A stretch of 49,947 nt of DNA from Epsilonproteobacteria bacterium UBA6211 (GTDB taxonomy: Bacteria; Campylobacterota; Campylobacteria; Campylobacterales; Arcobacteraceae). Position numbers and translations under genes: made by a program. Shown piece by piece: positions 26,970-35,468 of the stretch. Location: the NCBI GenBank assembly GCA_002421845.1, contig DISL01000055.1:1-49947 (forward strand), in the 5' to 3' direction. Under the pieces are notes generated by a model. The model had not been told where the DNA came from, did no database searches, and was given only the letters and a program-made list of their open reading frames with translations. Position 1 is the stretch's first letter. Each line of letters opens with the position of its first letter.

Positions 26970-28019
26970 TTATTTAACAGGTAAAATCGTCCCTTTTTTA
27001 ACCATATCATCAGTTAAAAGAGTTTTTGCTTTTACCGCTTTTTGAACTTCTTTAAGTGTTTCAGTCGGCATAGGAATAAGTCCTATATTTTTAAGAACCC
27101 CTTTTTGTCCAATCATAGCATCACTTGCATACATATTGATGAATTCTTCCATACCTTTTACTTTACCGATATGTGCATTTTTCATATACATAAACATACT
27201 TCTTGATACAGGATATTCACCTTTAGCTATACTTTCAGCTGTCGGCTCAACACCGTTTAAAGCTATACCTTGGATTTTATCATGATTTTCTTCTAGGAAG
27301 CTATATCCGAAATATCCAAGAGCTGCTTTATCTTGAGTAAGTTGTTGAACTATTAGATTGTCATTTTCTCCACCTGGGATATATGCACCGTCAGTTCTGA
27401 TTTTTTTATATTTACCCTTAGCATCACCGTAAGCTTCGAATTTTTTAGAAGCTACTTCCATAACCATTTCATCAAATGAATCTCTTGTTCCTGATGTTGT
27501 AGGAGCACCTATCATTCTGATTTCTCTTTTTGGTAAAGATGAATCTATTTCATTCCAATATTTATAAGGATTTTTTATTAATGATTTTCCATCTTTACTT
27601 GGTACTTCTTCAGCAAGTGCTAAGAAAATATGTTCCAATTTTAAATCCATTTTAGGATTTGTTTTACTTTGAGATATTGCAATACCGTCAAATCCTACCA
27701 TAAGACCTGTAATAGCAGTTACACCGTTTGATTTACAAGTATCAAACTCACTTGCCTTAATCGGTCTTGAAGCATTTGTAAAGCTTGGAGTATCAAGTCC
27801 TGAACCGGAACAAAATATTTTCATACCTCCGCCTGTACCTGTTGATTCAACAACCGGAATTTTGTTCCCTGTTGTAGCACCGAATTCTTCAGCTACATAA
27901 CTTGTAAATGGATAAACCGTACTTGAACCTACTATTCTTATTTGGTCATTTGCATTTGCTGCCATACCTAAAGCAATTACTGCACTCAAAGATAATACCG
28001 ATTTTTTAAACATTGTCAT
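26970..28019 (-). CDS. pstS: Phosphate-binding periplasmic protein
   Basis: A 349-residue substrate-binding protein with signal peptide (MTMFKKSVLSLSAVIALGMAANA). Phosphate-site segments are visible: IRIVGSSTVYPFTSYVAEEF, ESTGTGGGMKIFCSG, FTNASRPIK and GAPTTSGTRDSFDEM. It delivers phosphate to PstCA. It is the first gene of the pst-phoU-phoB-phoR operon, with an AGGAAG ribosome site and PhoB-type repeats upstream. Confidence 0.95.
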   Translation of the reverse strand: MTMFKKSVLSLSAVIALGMAANANDQIRIVGSSTVYPFTSYVAEEFGATTGNKIPVVESTGTGGGMKIFCSGSGLDTPSFTNASRPIKASEFDTCKSNGVTAITGLMVGFDGIAISQSKTNPKMDLKLEHIFLALAEEVPSKDGKSLIKNPYKYWNEIDSSLPKREIRMIGAPTTSGTRDSFDEMVMEVASKKFEAYGDAKGKYKKIRTDGAYIPGGENDNLIVQQLTQDKAALGYFGYSFLEENHDKIQGIALNGVEPTAESIAKGEYPVSRSMFMYMKNAHIGKVKGMEEFINMYASDAMIGQKGVLKNIGLIPMPTETLKEVQKAVKAKTLLTDDMVKKGTILPVK

Positions 28020-28073
28020 TTTACTTCCTCACTTTGTTTTGGTTAAGTTACTCTGGAAGTATAAATAATATTA

Positions 28074-28095
28074 GTTACACCATGGTTACAACATA
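28074..28095. promoter_or_regulatory. Pho box, pair 1
   Basis: GTTACACCATG is followed directly by GTTACAACATA, an exact 11-nt period as bound by PhoB/OmpR-family dimers. It lies 55-76 nt upstream of the pstS start. AT-rich -10 candidates (TATTAT / TATACT on the minus strand) lie between it and the gene. Confidence 0.6.
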
Positions 28096-28130
28096 TATGG
28101 ACTTAAACTATATTTTTATTTTCTATCTTG

Positions 28131-28152
28131 TAACCAAACTATAACCAAACTC
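28131..28152. promoter_or_regulatory. Pho box, pair 2
   Basis: TAACCAAACTA is followed by TAACCAAACTC, an 11-nt period. On the minus strand the half-site reads GGTTA, matching the GGTTAC of pair 1 in inverse orientation. It lies only 28 nt upstream of the divergent DUF155 gene, so it may also control that gene. Confidence 0.6.
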
Positions 28153-28179
28153 ACATATAATTCCTATTGAGGTAACCAC

Positions 28180-28983
28180 ATGCAAACTAATATACTATTT
28201 GTCTCAATAGGACTCCCAAGAACAATAACAAAATATGAGATAGAAAAAGAGTTTTCTACACTTATCCTTTCAAATATAGAAAATTCACTTGTTGCTCAAG
28301 TAAGTGATGATAAATTTATCTTTAATACAACCTATGGGGTAATAACATTTTGTAACTTTAGCCACGAAGAAATAAAAGCTTTTTTAAATAGACTTCATAT
28401 CAATGAAGCAAATCATTTTGAAACTGCCCTTATAAATCAAGATTATCCTATGGTTATATCACCAGAATTTGATAAGCCATTGATTGATTCACACACCATA
28501 AAATATAATAAATTCAACAAATCAATAGCATCTATTATATCTCTTGCACTATCCCAAAGTGTCGGGCTAGAGATTAGAGAAAAATCACTCGAAAACAAAA
28601 TGCTAGAGAGTAGAAAGCTATATGAAGATACTACAAAACTAAAGATAAAAGATAGAAATGCTCTTATGAATTTTGCAAGTAGCATAGCAAAAGAGAGATT
28701 TGATATATTAAATCAACTCTACCTTCTTGATAAACCTGATATTATTTGGGATGATTTGGAACTAGAATCACTTTACAACCAACTATCAATCCAACTAGAG
28801 CTAAAATCAAGATTTGAAGTAATTGAGTATAAAATCTCATACCTAAAAGAATCAGTAGAATTTGCCACAGATAGAGTAAACCAAAAATCAAGTGAATTTT
28901 TGGAGTGGATTATTATCTGGCTTATCCTTATAGAGGTATTTTTTAGTATTTGGAGCTATATTATCAAGCCACTGATGGAATAA
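28180..28983 (+). CDS. RMD1/DUF155 family protein
   Basis: A 267-residue protein whose C-terminal half matches the DUF155 (RMND1/Sif) family: helical KISYLKESVEFATDRVNQKSSEFLEW split over the family helix pair, then one membrane helix (WIIIWLILIEVFFSIW, about 243-258). Bacterial members have no established role; the eukaryotic ones act in mitochondrial translation or meiosis. It diverges from pstS across a 160-nt region holding two Pho-box-like repeat pairs, so phosphate control is plausible. Confidence 0.8.
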   Translation: MQTNILFVSIGLPRTITKYEIEKEFSTLILSNIENSLVAQVSDDKFIFNTTYGVITFCNFSHEEIKAFLNRLHINEANHFETALINQDYPMVISPEFDKPLIDSHTIKYNKFNKSIASIISLALSQSVGLEIREKSLENKMLESRKLYEDTTKLKIKDRNALMNFASSIAKERFDILNQLYLLDKPDIIWDDLELESLYNQLSIQLELKSRFEVIEYKISYLKESVEFATDRVNQKSSEFLEWIIIWLILIEVFFSIWSYIIKPLME

Positions 28984-28993
28984 GATTCCATCA
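28973..28993. terminator. Hairpin at convergent gene ends
   Basis: A nine-base stem (TGATGGAAT / ATTCCATCA) with a three-base loop spans the DUF155 stop and the gap to the patatin gene. It lacks a T-run. A transcript-end structure is likely but unproven. Confidence 0.45.
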
Positions 28994-28994
28994 C

Positions 28995-29732
28995 TCACTC
29001 AACACATAGCTTACTGTTTCTTGCCTCATTATACCCTAGCTCAAATATCTCATCAAATTTATCTGTACCAAAAATCCCATAAGAAGCTATTGCTTGAGGC
29101 TCAAGATAAATATCACATAAATGTTTTCTACAGTCCATATTTGCATAAAACATAGTATAAAGGACTCTTTTTATACTTAATTTATCTATATTTATATCCA
29201 ATCTTGGATTTAGGTTTATCCCTAATATTTTATTACCATCACCCACAAAAGGCTCAGCTGGAAGGTTGTTCACAAACCCACCATCAAGATAATATTTACC
29301 ATCAATCATATATGGTCTAAAAATAGGGTACAATGAACAAGATGCCAAAATAGCATCACTTATTTTTGCTGTTTTGAAATAGTTGCTTTTACCATTTTCA
29401 AGACTTATAGCCCAAATTAAAAGTGGTTTGACTGATTCTTGTATAGTTTTGTGTTCCAATAACTCATCTAAAATAGGTTCAAACCTATCAAGCGAAAATA
29501 GCCCTTTAGATAATACTAGCTTGATTTCTTTTTTATACTTGATACTCTTTAAAGATGCTAAAATATCAGTGGGTTTTTGATTTTGTGCTAACATTGCCCC
29601 AACAATACTACCACCACTTACACAACTAATCTTATCAATCTTGATTTGTTGTTCTTGTAACCACTGCACAACACCCAGAGCATAAATAGCCCTAGCCCCG
29701 CCACCAGATATAACTAAATTTATTTTACTCAT
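28995..29732 (-). CDS. Patatin-like phospholipase
   Basis: A 245-residue patatin/RssA-type lipid acyl hydrolase. Elements are the oxyanion loop SGGGARAIYALG near the N-terminus, nucleophile Ser in SCVSGGSIVGA (the elbow reads GGSIV rather than strict GxSxG), and dyad Asp in LDGGFVNNLP. No signal peptide, so it probably acts on the inner leaflet or on cytoplasmic lipids. It overlaps the LpxH-like gene by 8 nt, forming a two-gene lipid-related unit. Confidence 0.85.
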   Translation of the reverse strand: MSKINLVISGGGARAIYALGVVQWLQEQQIKIDKISCVSGGSIVGAMLAQNQKPTDILASLKSIKYKKEIKLVLSKGLFSLDRFEPILDELLEHKTIQESVKPLLIWAISLENGKSNYFKTAKISDAILASCSLYPIFRPYMIDGKYYLDGGFVNNLPAEPFVGDGNKILGINLNPRLDINIDKLSIKRVLYTMFYANMDCRKHLCDIYLEPQAIASYGIFGTDKFDEIFELGYNEARNSKLCVE

Positions 29733-30468
29733 TAATCACCAAATGTTCTAAAATTTTCCAGTCTCCATCCAAATCTTCCACAAGGGCAGTACAACTCTCC
29801 ACCCAGTCACCACAATTAAGATAAGAAATCCCTTGAATATCTTTTATTTCTGCACAGTGAATATGCCCACATATAACACCATCATACTGATATTCTTTGG
29901 CATAGTTTACCATAATTTCTTCAAATTCACAAATAAACATCATAGACTTTTTCACATTTTGTTTGAGATATTTTGAAAGTGACCAATATTTATGGTAACC
30001 AATCAGTTTTCTAAGTTTGTTTAATGGCTTATTTATTCTAAGCACAAACATATATGCACTATCACCCAAAAGAGCAAGCCATTTTTTTGTAAGCGTAATC
30101 GTATCAAATATATCCCCGTGGGTGACAAGATATTTTCTTTTATCTACTCCAATATAAGAATAATCTTGAACAACAGTAATATTATCCCCCAATTGAAGTG
30201 GCAAAAAAGGTTTTATAAACTCATCATGATTGCCTAAAACATAAAAAACATTAGTTCCTTTACGAGCTTTTCTTAACACTTTTTGGATTACATCTGAATG
30301 ACTTTGCAACCAAGTAAGTTTTCTCTTCATAGCCCAACCATCAATAATATCACCAACAAGGAATAAATTTTCACATTCCAAATCCTTGATAAAGTCTAAA
30401 AGATTTTCTGCTTTAGCATCACTTGTACCCAAATGAACATCAGAAATAAACACCGACTTATACTTCAT
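29725..30468 (-). CDS. UDP-2,3-diacylglucosamine diphosphatase-like metallophosphoesterase
   Basis: A 247-residue calcineurin-fold enzyme resembling LpxH in lipid A synthesis. Motifs: FISDVHLGTSDAK, GDIIDGW, LGNHDEF, VTHGDIFD and CGHIHCAE. The second motif and TWLQSHSDVIQKVLRKA fit the LpxH-like branch. Some members of this branch act on other phospho-substrates, so the exact reaction is inferred. A TATAAT-like box lies about 30 nt upstream, and GGTTAC with a TTACTA/TAGTAA palindrome lies farther upstream. Confidence 0.75.
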   Translation of the reverse strand: MKYKSVFISDVHLGTSDAKAENLLDFIKDLECENLFLVGDIIDGWAMKRKLTWLQSHSDVIQKVLRKARKGTNVFYVLGNHDEFIKPFLPLQLGDNITVVQDYSYIGVDKRKYLVTHGDIFDTITLTKKWLALLGDSAYMFVLRINKPLNKLRKLIGYHKYWSLSKYLKQNVKKSMMFICEFEEIMVNYAKEYQYDGVICGHIHCAEIKDIQGISYLNCGDWVESCTALVEDLDGDWKILEHLVINE

Positions 30469-30547
30469 ATTCGATTAACCTTATCTATTTTGGTCAAATT
30501 ATATTAAAAAAGAGTTACTATTTAGTAATATTTGTAACCTCTATTGA

Positions 30548-31276
30548 TTATAGGTCAATAATTGGATATTTTAATGTAATATAATTTTGTTGAATATAAC
30601 TTAAAACCGTATGCCCACAGTGAATAAAATATGATTCTTTAGCTTTTAGCTTATCCAGAACCTCTGTTGCTTGTTGAAATGTAAAATGATTAACATTTGA
30701 AGTATTTGGTATAGCAGAAGCATCAATATAACATTCATCTATCTGTTGGGACAACAAAAAATTCATTGAATCTTGCGATATTCCAGAACAATCAGTTAAA
30801 TATGCTACAGTTTTTTCTATATCTTTTATAATATACCCCGTTGTATTTTTAGAGTGTTTTAATGGAATGGGTATAAAACTTAAACTATTTAATTCTATAG
30901 ATTTAAATGGAGTATTTTGTTTATATGTTATAGCTTTTGAATGTTTAAATAAATCTGCAAAACCATTTTCATCTTTGGGATGATAGCAATCAATTTTATC
31001 ACTACTATATCTAAGTCTTAACAACCCTAATACATGATCAGGATGAAAGTGTGTTAAGAATACTGCTTTTATAATCTGTCTATCAAATATATTTGATATA
31101 TTTTCAATCCCAGCATCAAGTAGGATTATCTCACCATTTCCACACTTTATATAGGCACTTGTTGCGAGGTTGACTTTTCCATTCTCTCTATACTCTTCAC
31201 ATATTTCACAACTACAATTATGCACAGGGATCCCTCCACTATCAGCTGTTCCTAAAAATTTAATTTCAAACATCAT
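30548..31276 (-). CDS. phnP: Phosphoribosyl 1,2-cyclic phosphate phosphodiesterase
   Basis: A metallo-beta-lactamase-fold enzyme that opens the cyclic phosphate left by C-P lyase, giving ribose 1,5-bisphosphate. It has the metal motif THFHPDH, YLTDCSG and the C-terminal IHCGHTV. The N-terminal NCSCEICEEY supplies the cysteines of the structural zinc site typical of PhnP. The start overlaps the MFS gene by 11 nt. It is the last gene of the phn operon. Confidence 0.88.
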   Translation of the reverse strand: MMFEIKFLGTADSGGIPVHNCSCEICEEYRENGKVNLATSAYIKCGNGEIILLDAGIENISNIFDRQIIKAVFLTHFHPDHVLGLLRLRYSSDKIDCYHPKDENGFADLFKHSKAITYKQNTPFKSIELNSLSFIPIPLKHSKNTTGYIIKDIEKTVAYLTDCSGISQDSMNFLLSQQIDECYIDASAIPNTSNVNHFTFQQATEVLDKLKAKESYFIHCGHTVLSYIQQNYITLKYPIIDL

Positions 31277-32465
31277 ACCCCTTTTTTAGATAAAGTAAAC
31301 TCATCAATGATAATACTGTAGCAATTATTAAAAATATTATCGCTGAAATATTTCCAAAAAGGTCTAAAATTAATGCAATACTAAATGGAGCAATTGCTGT
31401 GGTTATTTTAATAAATAAGTTCAATATTCCACTATTCGTACCAAAATTATCTGCACTTAATATATAAAGAGGAAGGCTACCTCGTGCAATATAATTCAAT
31501 CCCTGACCAGCTCCATATAAAATCACAAAAAGTGTAGCTAAAAGCAACTCATAAACACTAAGAAGTAAACAAATTAAACTCACAAATATCAATATATTTG
31601 AAGTCATTGCGGATTGTATGGGTGTTGTTTTATTGGCAAAAAACATCTCTATAATTCTTGCTCCAACTTGTGATGGTCCCAATAATGCACCCAATGTGAC
31701 CGCAACTATAGCCTCAATACCAAAAGATTGTAAAATAGATATTAAATGAAGCTGAATTGCTGCTATTGGTATTGATATGAAACAAAGTGCTATAGCCAAA
31801 AACAGCATAGCTTCTTTCTTTTGTTTGTGGCTAAGATGAAGTACAACTGTATTATTATTTGCTTGATACTTAACTATGTTTAAAGTAACCCTATTTTTTA
31901 GAGTAAAAAAATGTAGTGGTAGTGCTATAAGTAAATGAAAAAGTGATAAAACAATATACACATCTCTCCAATTCATAAAATCTAATAAAAATGTAATTAA
32001 TGGCCAAAATATAGTTGATGCAAATCCTGCAATTAGAGTAATTTGTGCCATTGGCAACCTAGCTTTTTCTCTTGCAATTTGTGAAAGTGCTACAAAAGCG
32101 GCTTCATATAATACAAAAGTTGCCACAATCTCAATATATAATAAAGATAGAATAAATCCTATCTTACTTTCAACCAACGATATAAAAAACATACCTAATG
32201 CAGCTAGAATTGAACCGATACTCATAATAACTCTTGCACCGTATTTATCAAGTTTCTTGCCAATTATAGGGCTTATAAGACCGCCTAATAATAATCCTAA
32301 TGAGAAAATACCAAAAATAAAACTTTTACTCCATCCAAATTCATTCTCAAATTCTAGCGACATTATAGTAAATGAATAAAAAAGTGTCCCATAGCCTATA
32401 GTTGAAGTAATCCCCAAGCCTATCACTGACTTGAGTGTTCCATCAACAAAAAATCGTTTAATCAT
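31266..32465 (-). CDS. MFS transporter within the phosphonate operon
   Basis: A 399-residue twelve-helix major facilitator. The inter-helix motif GKKLDKYGARV matches the MFS loop 2-3 signature. ATG at 32465 starts 1 nt beyond the phnN stop; the frame stays open to a TTG at 32477 inside phnN. It lies between phnN and phnP and overlaps phnP, so it belongs to the phn unit. It may import a phosphonate or export a by-product of C-P cleavage. No MFS gene is part of the E. coli phn operon. Confidence 0.85.
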   Translation of the reverse strand: MIKRFFVDGTLKSVIGLGITSTIGYGTLFYSFTIMSLEFENEFGWSKSFIFGIFSLGLLLGGLISPIIGKKLDKYGARVIMSIGSILAALGMFFISLVESKIGFILSLLYIEIVATFVLYEAAFVALSQIAREKARLPMAQITLIAGFASTIFWPLITFLLDFMNWRDVYIVLSLFHLLIALPLHFFTLKNRVTLNIVKYQANNNTVVLHLSHKQKKEAMLFLAIALCFISIPIAAIQLHLISILQSFGIEAIVAVTLGALLGPSQVGARIIEMFFANKTTPIQSAMTSNILIFVSLICLLLSVYELLLATLFVILYGAGQGLNYIARGSLPLYILSADNFGTNSGILNLFIKITTAIAPFSIALILDLFGNISAIIFLIIATVLSLMSLLYLKKGYDV

Positions 32466-32466
32466 T

Positions 32467-32991
32467 TTATGCACCAAAATTCAAAGAGGAAATAAGAGAT
32501 ACAAACTCTTGTTTACTTTGTTCTATTGATTTATCATTATAAAATTCTACTAATCTTTTTGCCACTACTTGCTTGTCACTTCTTTTAATACGGTTTAAAA
32601 TAGTATTTTCATCCTCACGATTCCTACTTTTTAGTCTATTATAAAGCATCTGTGTAGGTATTTTTATATTAATAGTAACCACTTCTTCAAACTCTGTTTC
32701 AAAATCTTTTATAGAATCTCTTGAAACAGATATAATATTTAATCCATCTAATATACTATTTTTTGAAACTCCATAACAGTTTCCATGTGCTTCCCAAAAA
32801 GAAACAAAAAAGTCTTTATCTTTTAAACAAACAAAATCTTCTTTAGCTATATAATAGTTGGTTTCATTTTCATCTGGTATCCTTGTTACATATCTTGTGA
32901 CAAAGTTTGCTTTAATATCATCCTTAATTGCCTTAATCAATGTATCTTTGCCAACTCCACTAGCTCCAACTATTAATATTAGTTTTTTCAT
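32467..32991 (-). CDS. phnN: Ribose 1,5-bisphosphate phosphokinase
   Basis: A 174-residue guanylate-kinase-like enzyme that converts ribose 1,5-bisphosphate to PRPP, closing the C-P lyase route. The P-loop GASGVGKDT and the lid-type KSRNREDENTILNRIKRSD are present. It overlaps the acyltransferase gene by 4 nt. Confidence 0.92.
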   Translation of the reverse strand: MKKLILIVGASGVGKDTLIKAIKDDIKANFVTRYVTRIPDENETNYYIAKEDFVCLKDKDFFVSFWEAHGNCYGVSKNSILDGLNIISVSRDSIKDFETEFEEVVTINIKIPTQMLYNRLKSRNREDENTILNRIKRSDKQVVAKRLVEFYNDKSIEQSKQEFVSLISSLNFGA

Positions 32992-33629
32992 TTTTTATAC
33001 TTCTCAATAAATTCATCAATATTTTTAAAATCATCAATTGCTATTTTTATTTGTTCATAACTCCAATCCCACCATGCTATTTTTTGTAAAGATTGAACAG
33101 TTGATTCATCAAATCTGTACCTTATCACTTTTGCAGGATTACCAACAGCGATAGCAAATGGTGGAATATCTTTAGTTACAACAGAGCTACTGCCTATTAC
33201 CGCCCCATCACCAATAGTCACATTACCCATTACTACTACATTATGTCCTAGCCATACATCATTGCCTATTGTAACTTTTTTTTCTCGTCTCCAATCAAAA
33301 AAACTATCATCATCTATTCCCATTCCAAACATCTCTTTTCTGTATTGGATATGATGTTGTGATGCCCAGTGCATTGGATGTTGAGATGGATTTATCCTTA
33401 CATAAGATGCTATATTTACAAAATTCTTAATCATACTATTGATTATTTGGCAATTTTCACTTGTATAACTAAAATTTCCTATAACACTTTCTTGAATATT
33501 ATTGCTCTCTCCAATCTCAACATACTCTCCAAAAGTACACTCCTTAATAACAGAACTACTTGTAATATTTGGTTCTTTTGTTAATACCTTTTTCTTTGCT
33601 ACATTATAAGAATCTATTTTATACATCAT
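32988..33629 (-). CDS. Left-handed beta-helix acyltransferase of phosphonate operons
   Basis: A 213-residue hexapeptide-repeat transferase. The repeats lie at about 20-75 and 110-160 (VTIGNDVWLGHNVVVMG and VTIGDGAVIGSSSVVTKDI). A putative catalytic His sits in WASQHHIQYR. Such genes occur in many phn operons, where they may acetylate aminophosphonates in place of the GNAT-type PhnO of E. coli. The acceptor is inferred. It overlaps phnM and phnN by 4 nt each. Confidence 0.85.
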   Translation of the reverse strand: MMYKIDSYNVAKKKVLTKEPNITSSSVIKECTFGEYVEIGESNNIQESVIGNFSYTSENCQIINSMIKNFVNIASYVRINPSQHPMHWASQHHIQYRKEMFGMGIDDDSFFDWRREKKVTIGNDVWLGHNVVVMGNVTIGDGAVIGSSSVVTKDIPPFAIAVGNPAKVIRYRFDESTVQSLQKIAWWDWSYEQIKIAIDDFKNIDEFIEKYKK

Positions 33630-34771
33630 AAATTAAATCCTCTTATTCCATTATAAACTACTTCACCGTTTTTAAATGTAAGTACTACCTTTGGAAAATT
33701 TGATTCATCTATAATAACAATATCTGCCAATAACCCTTCTTTAATCTCTCCTCTGTCACTTAGTCCTGCTAATACAGCTGGTGTTGAACTAATCATAGCA
33801 AAACCTTGTTCTAATGGCAAATCAATATCTTCTTTTAATCTATACGGACTCATTAAAAGTGAAGCTGGATGATAATCACTGCATAAAAAATCACAAACAC
33901 CTTCTTTAATAAGCTCACGAGCAGCAATATTACCGCTTTGACTACCACCTCTTACTACATTTGGTGCACCCATTCCTGTACTTATATTCATCTGTTTAGC
34001 TTTTCTTGCTACTTCTACACTCAATGGAAACTCAGAAAAAGTCACTCCAAGATTCTTTAGAGTATTTAATTTCTCTTCACAATCATCATCATGACTTAAA
34101 ACTGGAATATTATGTTCTAAACCAAAGGATACTAAATCTTCTACAATGCCTACTTTGTCTTTAGATGTTTTACTTTTTAAATACTCTTCAACATCTCTAT
34201 CTTCTATTTCATAAGCTGAAAGGTGATACTTTTTCCAAGACTCAAGAGTTTTAAACTGTCCTTGCCCTGGACTATGATCCATTATTGAGAGCATATCTAC
34301 TTTTTTATCTATAATAAGCTGTTTAATAGTAGCAAGTGAAGTTTCACTAGTAATCTCAAAACGAGCATGAACAAGATTATCAACACCTAAATGTTTTTTA
34401 TTAGCTTCATAAATCTCTTCTATTAACTCTTTTGATTGTCCAGTGCCTCTGCCTTTACTAAGCTCTTCATCATTAAAGCCTATAGCATGATACATTGTAG
34501 TTACTCCTGCCATTGAAAGCTTTTTATCAAGCTCAACTACAGCCATAGAAGTAGGAAACCTAGCTCCAGGTCTTGGTTCTATCTCTTTTTCAATAGCATC
34601 TCCGTGTAAATCTACAAAACCAGGAACTACTCTTCTATCACCTAAATCTATTGCTACATCTATAGCTCTATAAGGATTTATTGATATAATCTTTTCCCCT
34701 TTGATTACAATATCTGCACCTTGAAATTCTTTGTTTATTAATACATTAGTGCTTCTAATAATTGTCTGCAT
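33626..34771 (-). CDS. phnM: Alpha-D-ribose 1-methylphosphonate 5-triphosphate diphosphatase
   Basis: A 381-residue amidohydrolase-fold enzyme that removes diphosphate from the 5-triphosphate intermediate before C-P cleavage. Metal-binding motifs are GFVDLHGDAIEKEIEPRPG, MDHSPGQGQF, LSHDDDCEEK and CSDYHPASLLMSPYR. Length is normal. It overlaps phnL by 17 nt. Confidence 0.93.
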   Translation of the reverse strand: MQTIIRSTNVLINKEFQGADIVIKGEKIISINPYRAIDVAIDLGDRRVVPGFVDLHGDAIEKEIEPRPGARFPTSMAVVELDKKLSMAGVTTMYHAIGFNDEELSKGRGTGQSKELIEEIYEANKKHLGVDNLVHARFEITSETSLATIKQLIIDKKVDMLSIMDHSPGQGQFKTLESWKKYHLSAYEIEDRDVEEYLKSKTSKDKVGIVEDLVSFGLEHNIPVLSHDDDCEEKLNTLKNLGVTFSEFPLSVEVARKAKQMNISTGMGAPNVVRGGSQSGNIAARELIKEGVCDFLCSDYHPASLLMSPYRLKEDIDLPLEQGFAMISSTPAVLAGLSDRGEIKEGLLADIVIIDESNFPKVVLTFKNGEVVYNGIRGFNL

Positions 34772-35459
34772 ATTTCTTTTCCTTCATATCATAAACTTTA
34801 TCACTAATTCTTTTCATACAATCAATATCATGAAAAATACCAATCATACTTACACCTTCTTTTTTTATCTCCAATAACTTATCAATTACCTTATTTGTAT
34901 TTGTCTTATCCAAAGATGCTGTTGGCTCATCTAGCAATAATAAAGACTTTGGAGCAATTATCCCTTTGGCTATGTTTACCCTTTGTTGTTCTCCTCCACT
35001 AAATGTAAGTGGAGAAATATCAAAAAGCTCTTCTTTAATATTTAAAAAACTCAACATTTCTTTTGCTTTATCTTTAGCAACATCCATGCTTTCACCTTTA
35101 TCTATCAATGGTTGTGCTACTATATCGACTGCACTAATACGCGGAAGCACCTGCAAAAATTGGGAAACATAACCTATAGACTCTTTTCTAAGCTTTAATA
35201 TCTCACTCTCACTAGCACTAGCTATATCTATAGATGTTCCATTGTTTCTTTCAAAAAGAATCTCTCCACTAGTTGTTTTATAAGTTCTATATAATGCTTT
35301 TAATACTGATGATTTACCCAAACCACTAGGTCCATAAAGGGAAATAAACTCTCCCCTGTCAAGTTCAAAACTAATATTCTTATAACCATTAATCTTAATT
35401 CCGCCCCTTGTATGTACAGTAAATTCTTTTGATAAATTATTTATAATCAATTTCTTCAT
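34755..35459 (-). CDS. phnL: C-P lyase ABC-type subunit
   Basis: A 234-residue ATPase with Walker A GPSGLGKSSV, signature SGGEQQRVNIAKGI, Walker B LLLLDEPTASLD and FHDIDCM. It belongs with PhnI in forming methylphosphonate nucleotide triphosphate and is not a transporter subunit. It follows phnK by 9 nt. Confidence 0.93.
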   Translation of the reverse strand: MKKLIINNLSKEFTVHTRGGIKINGYKNISFELDRGEFISLYGPSGLGKSSVLKALYRTYKTTSGEILFERNNGTSIDIASASESEILKLRKESIGYVSQFLQVLPRISAVDIVAQPLIDKGESMDVAKDKAKEMLSFLNIKEELFDISPLTFSGGEQQRVNIAKGIIAPKSLLLLDEPTASLDKTNTNKVIDKLLEIKKEGVSMIGIFHDIDCMKRISDKVYDMKEKKYADNY

Positions 35460-35468
35460 TTCTATCCT

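Noticed and set aside
30505..30545. GGTTAC and a TTACTA/TAGTAA palindrome upstream of the LpxH-like gene, considered as a Pho box
   Set aside because: Only one half-site matches; the 11-nt repeat is not present.
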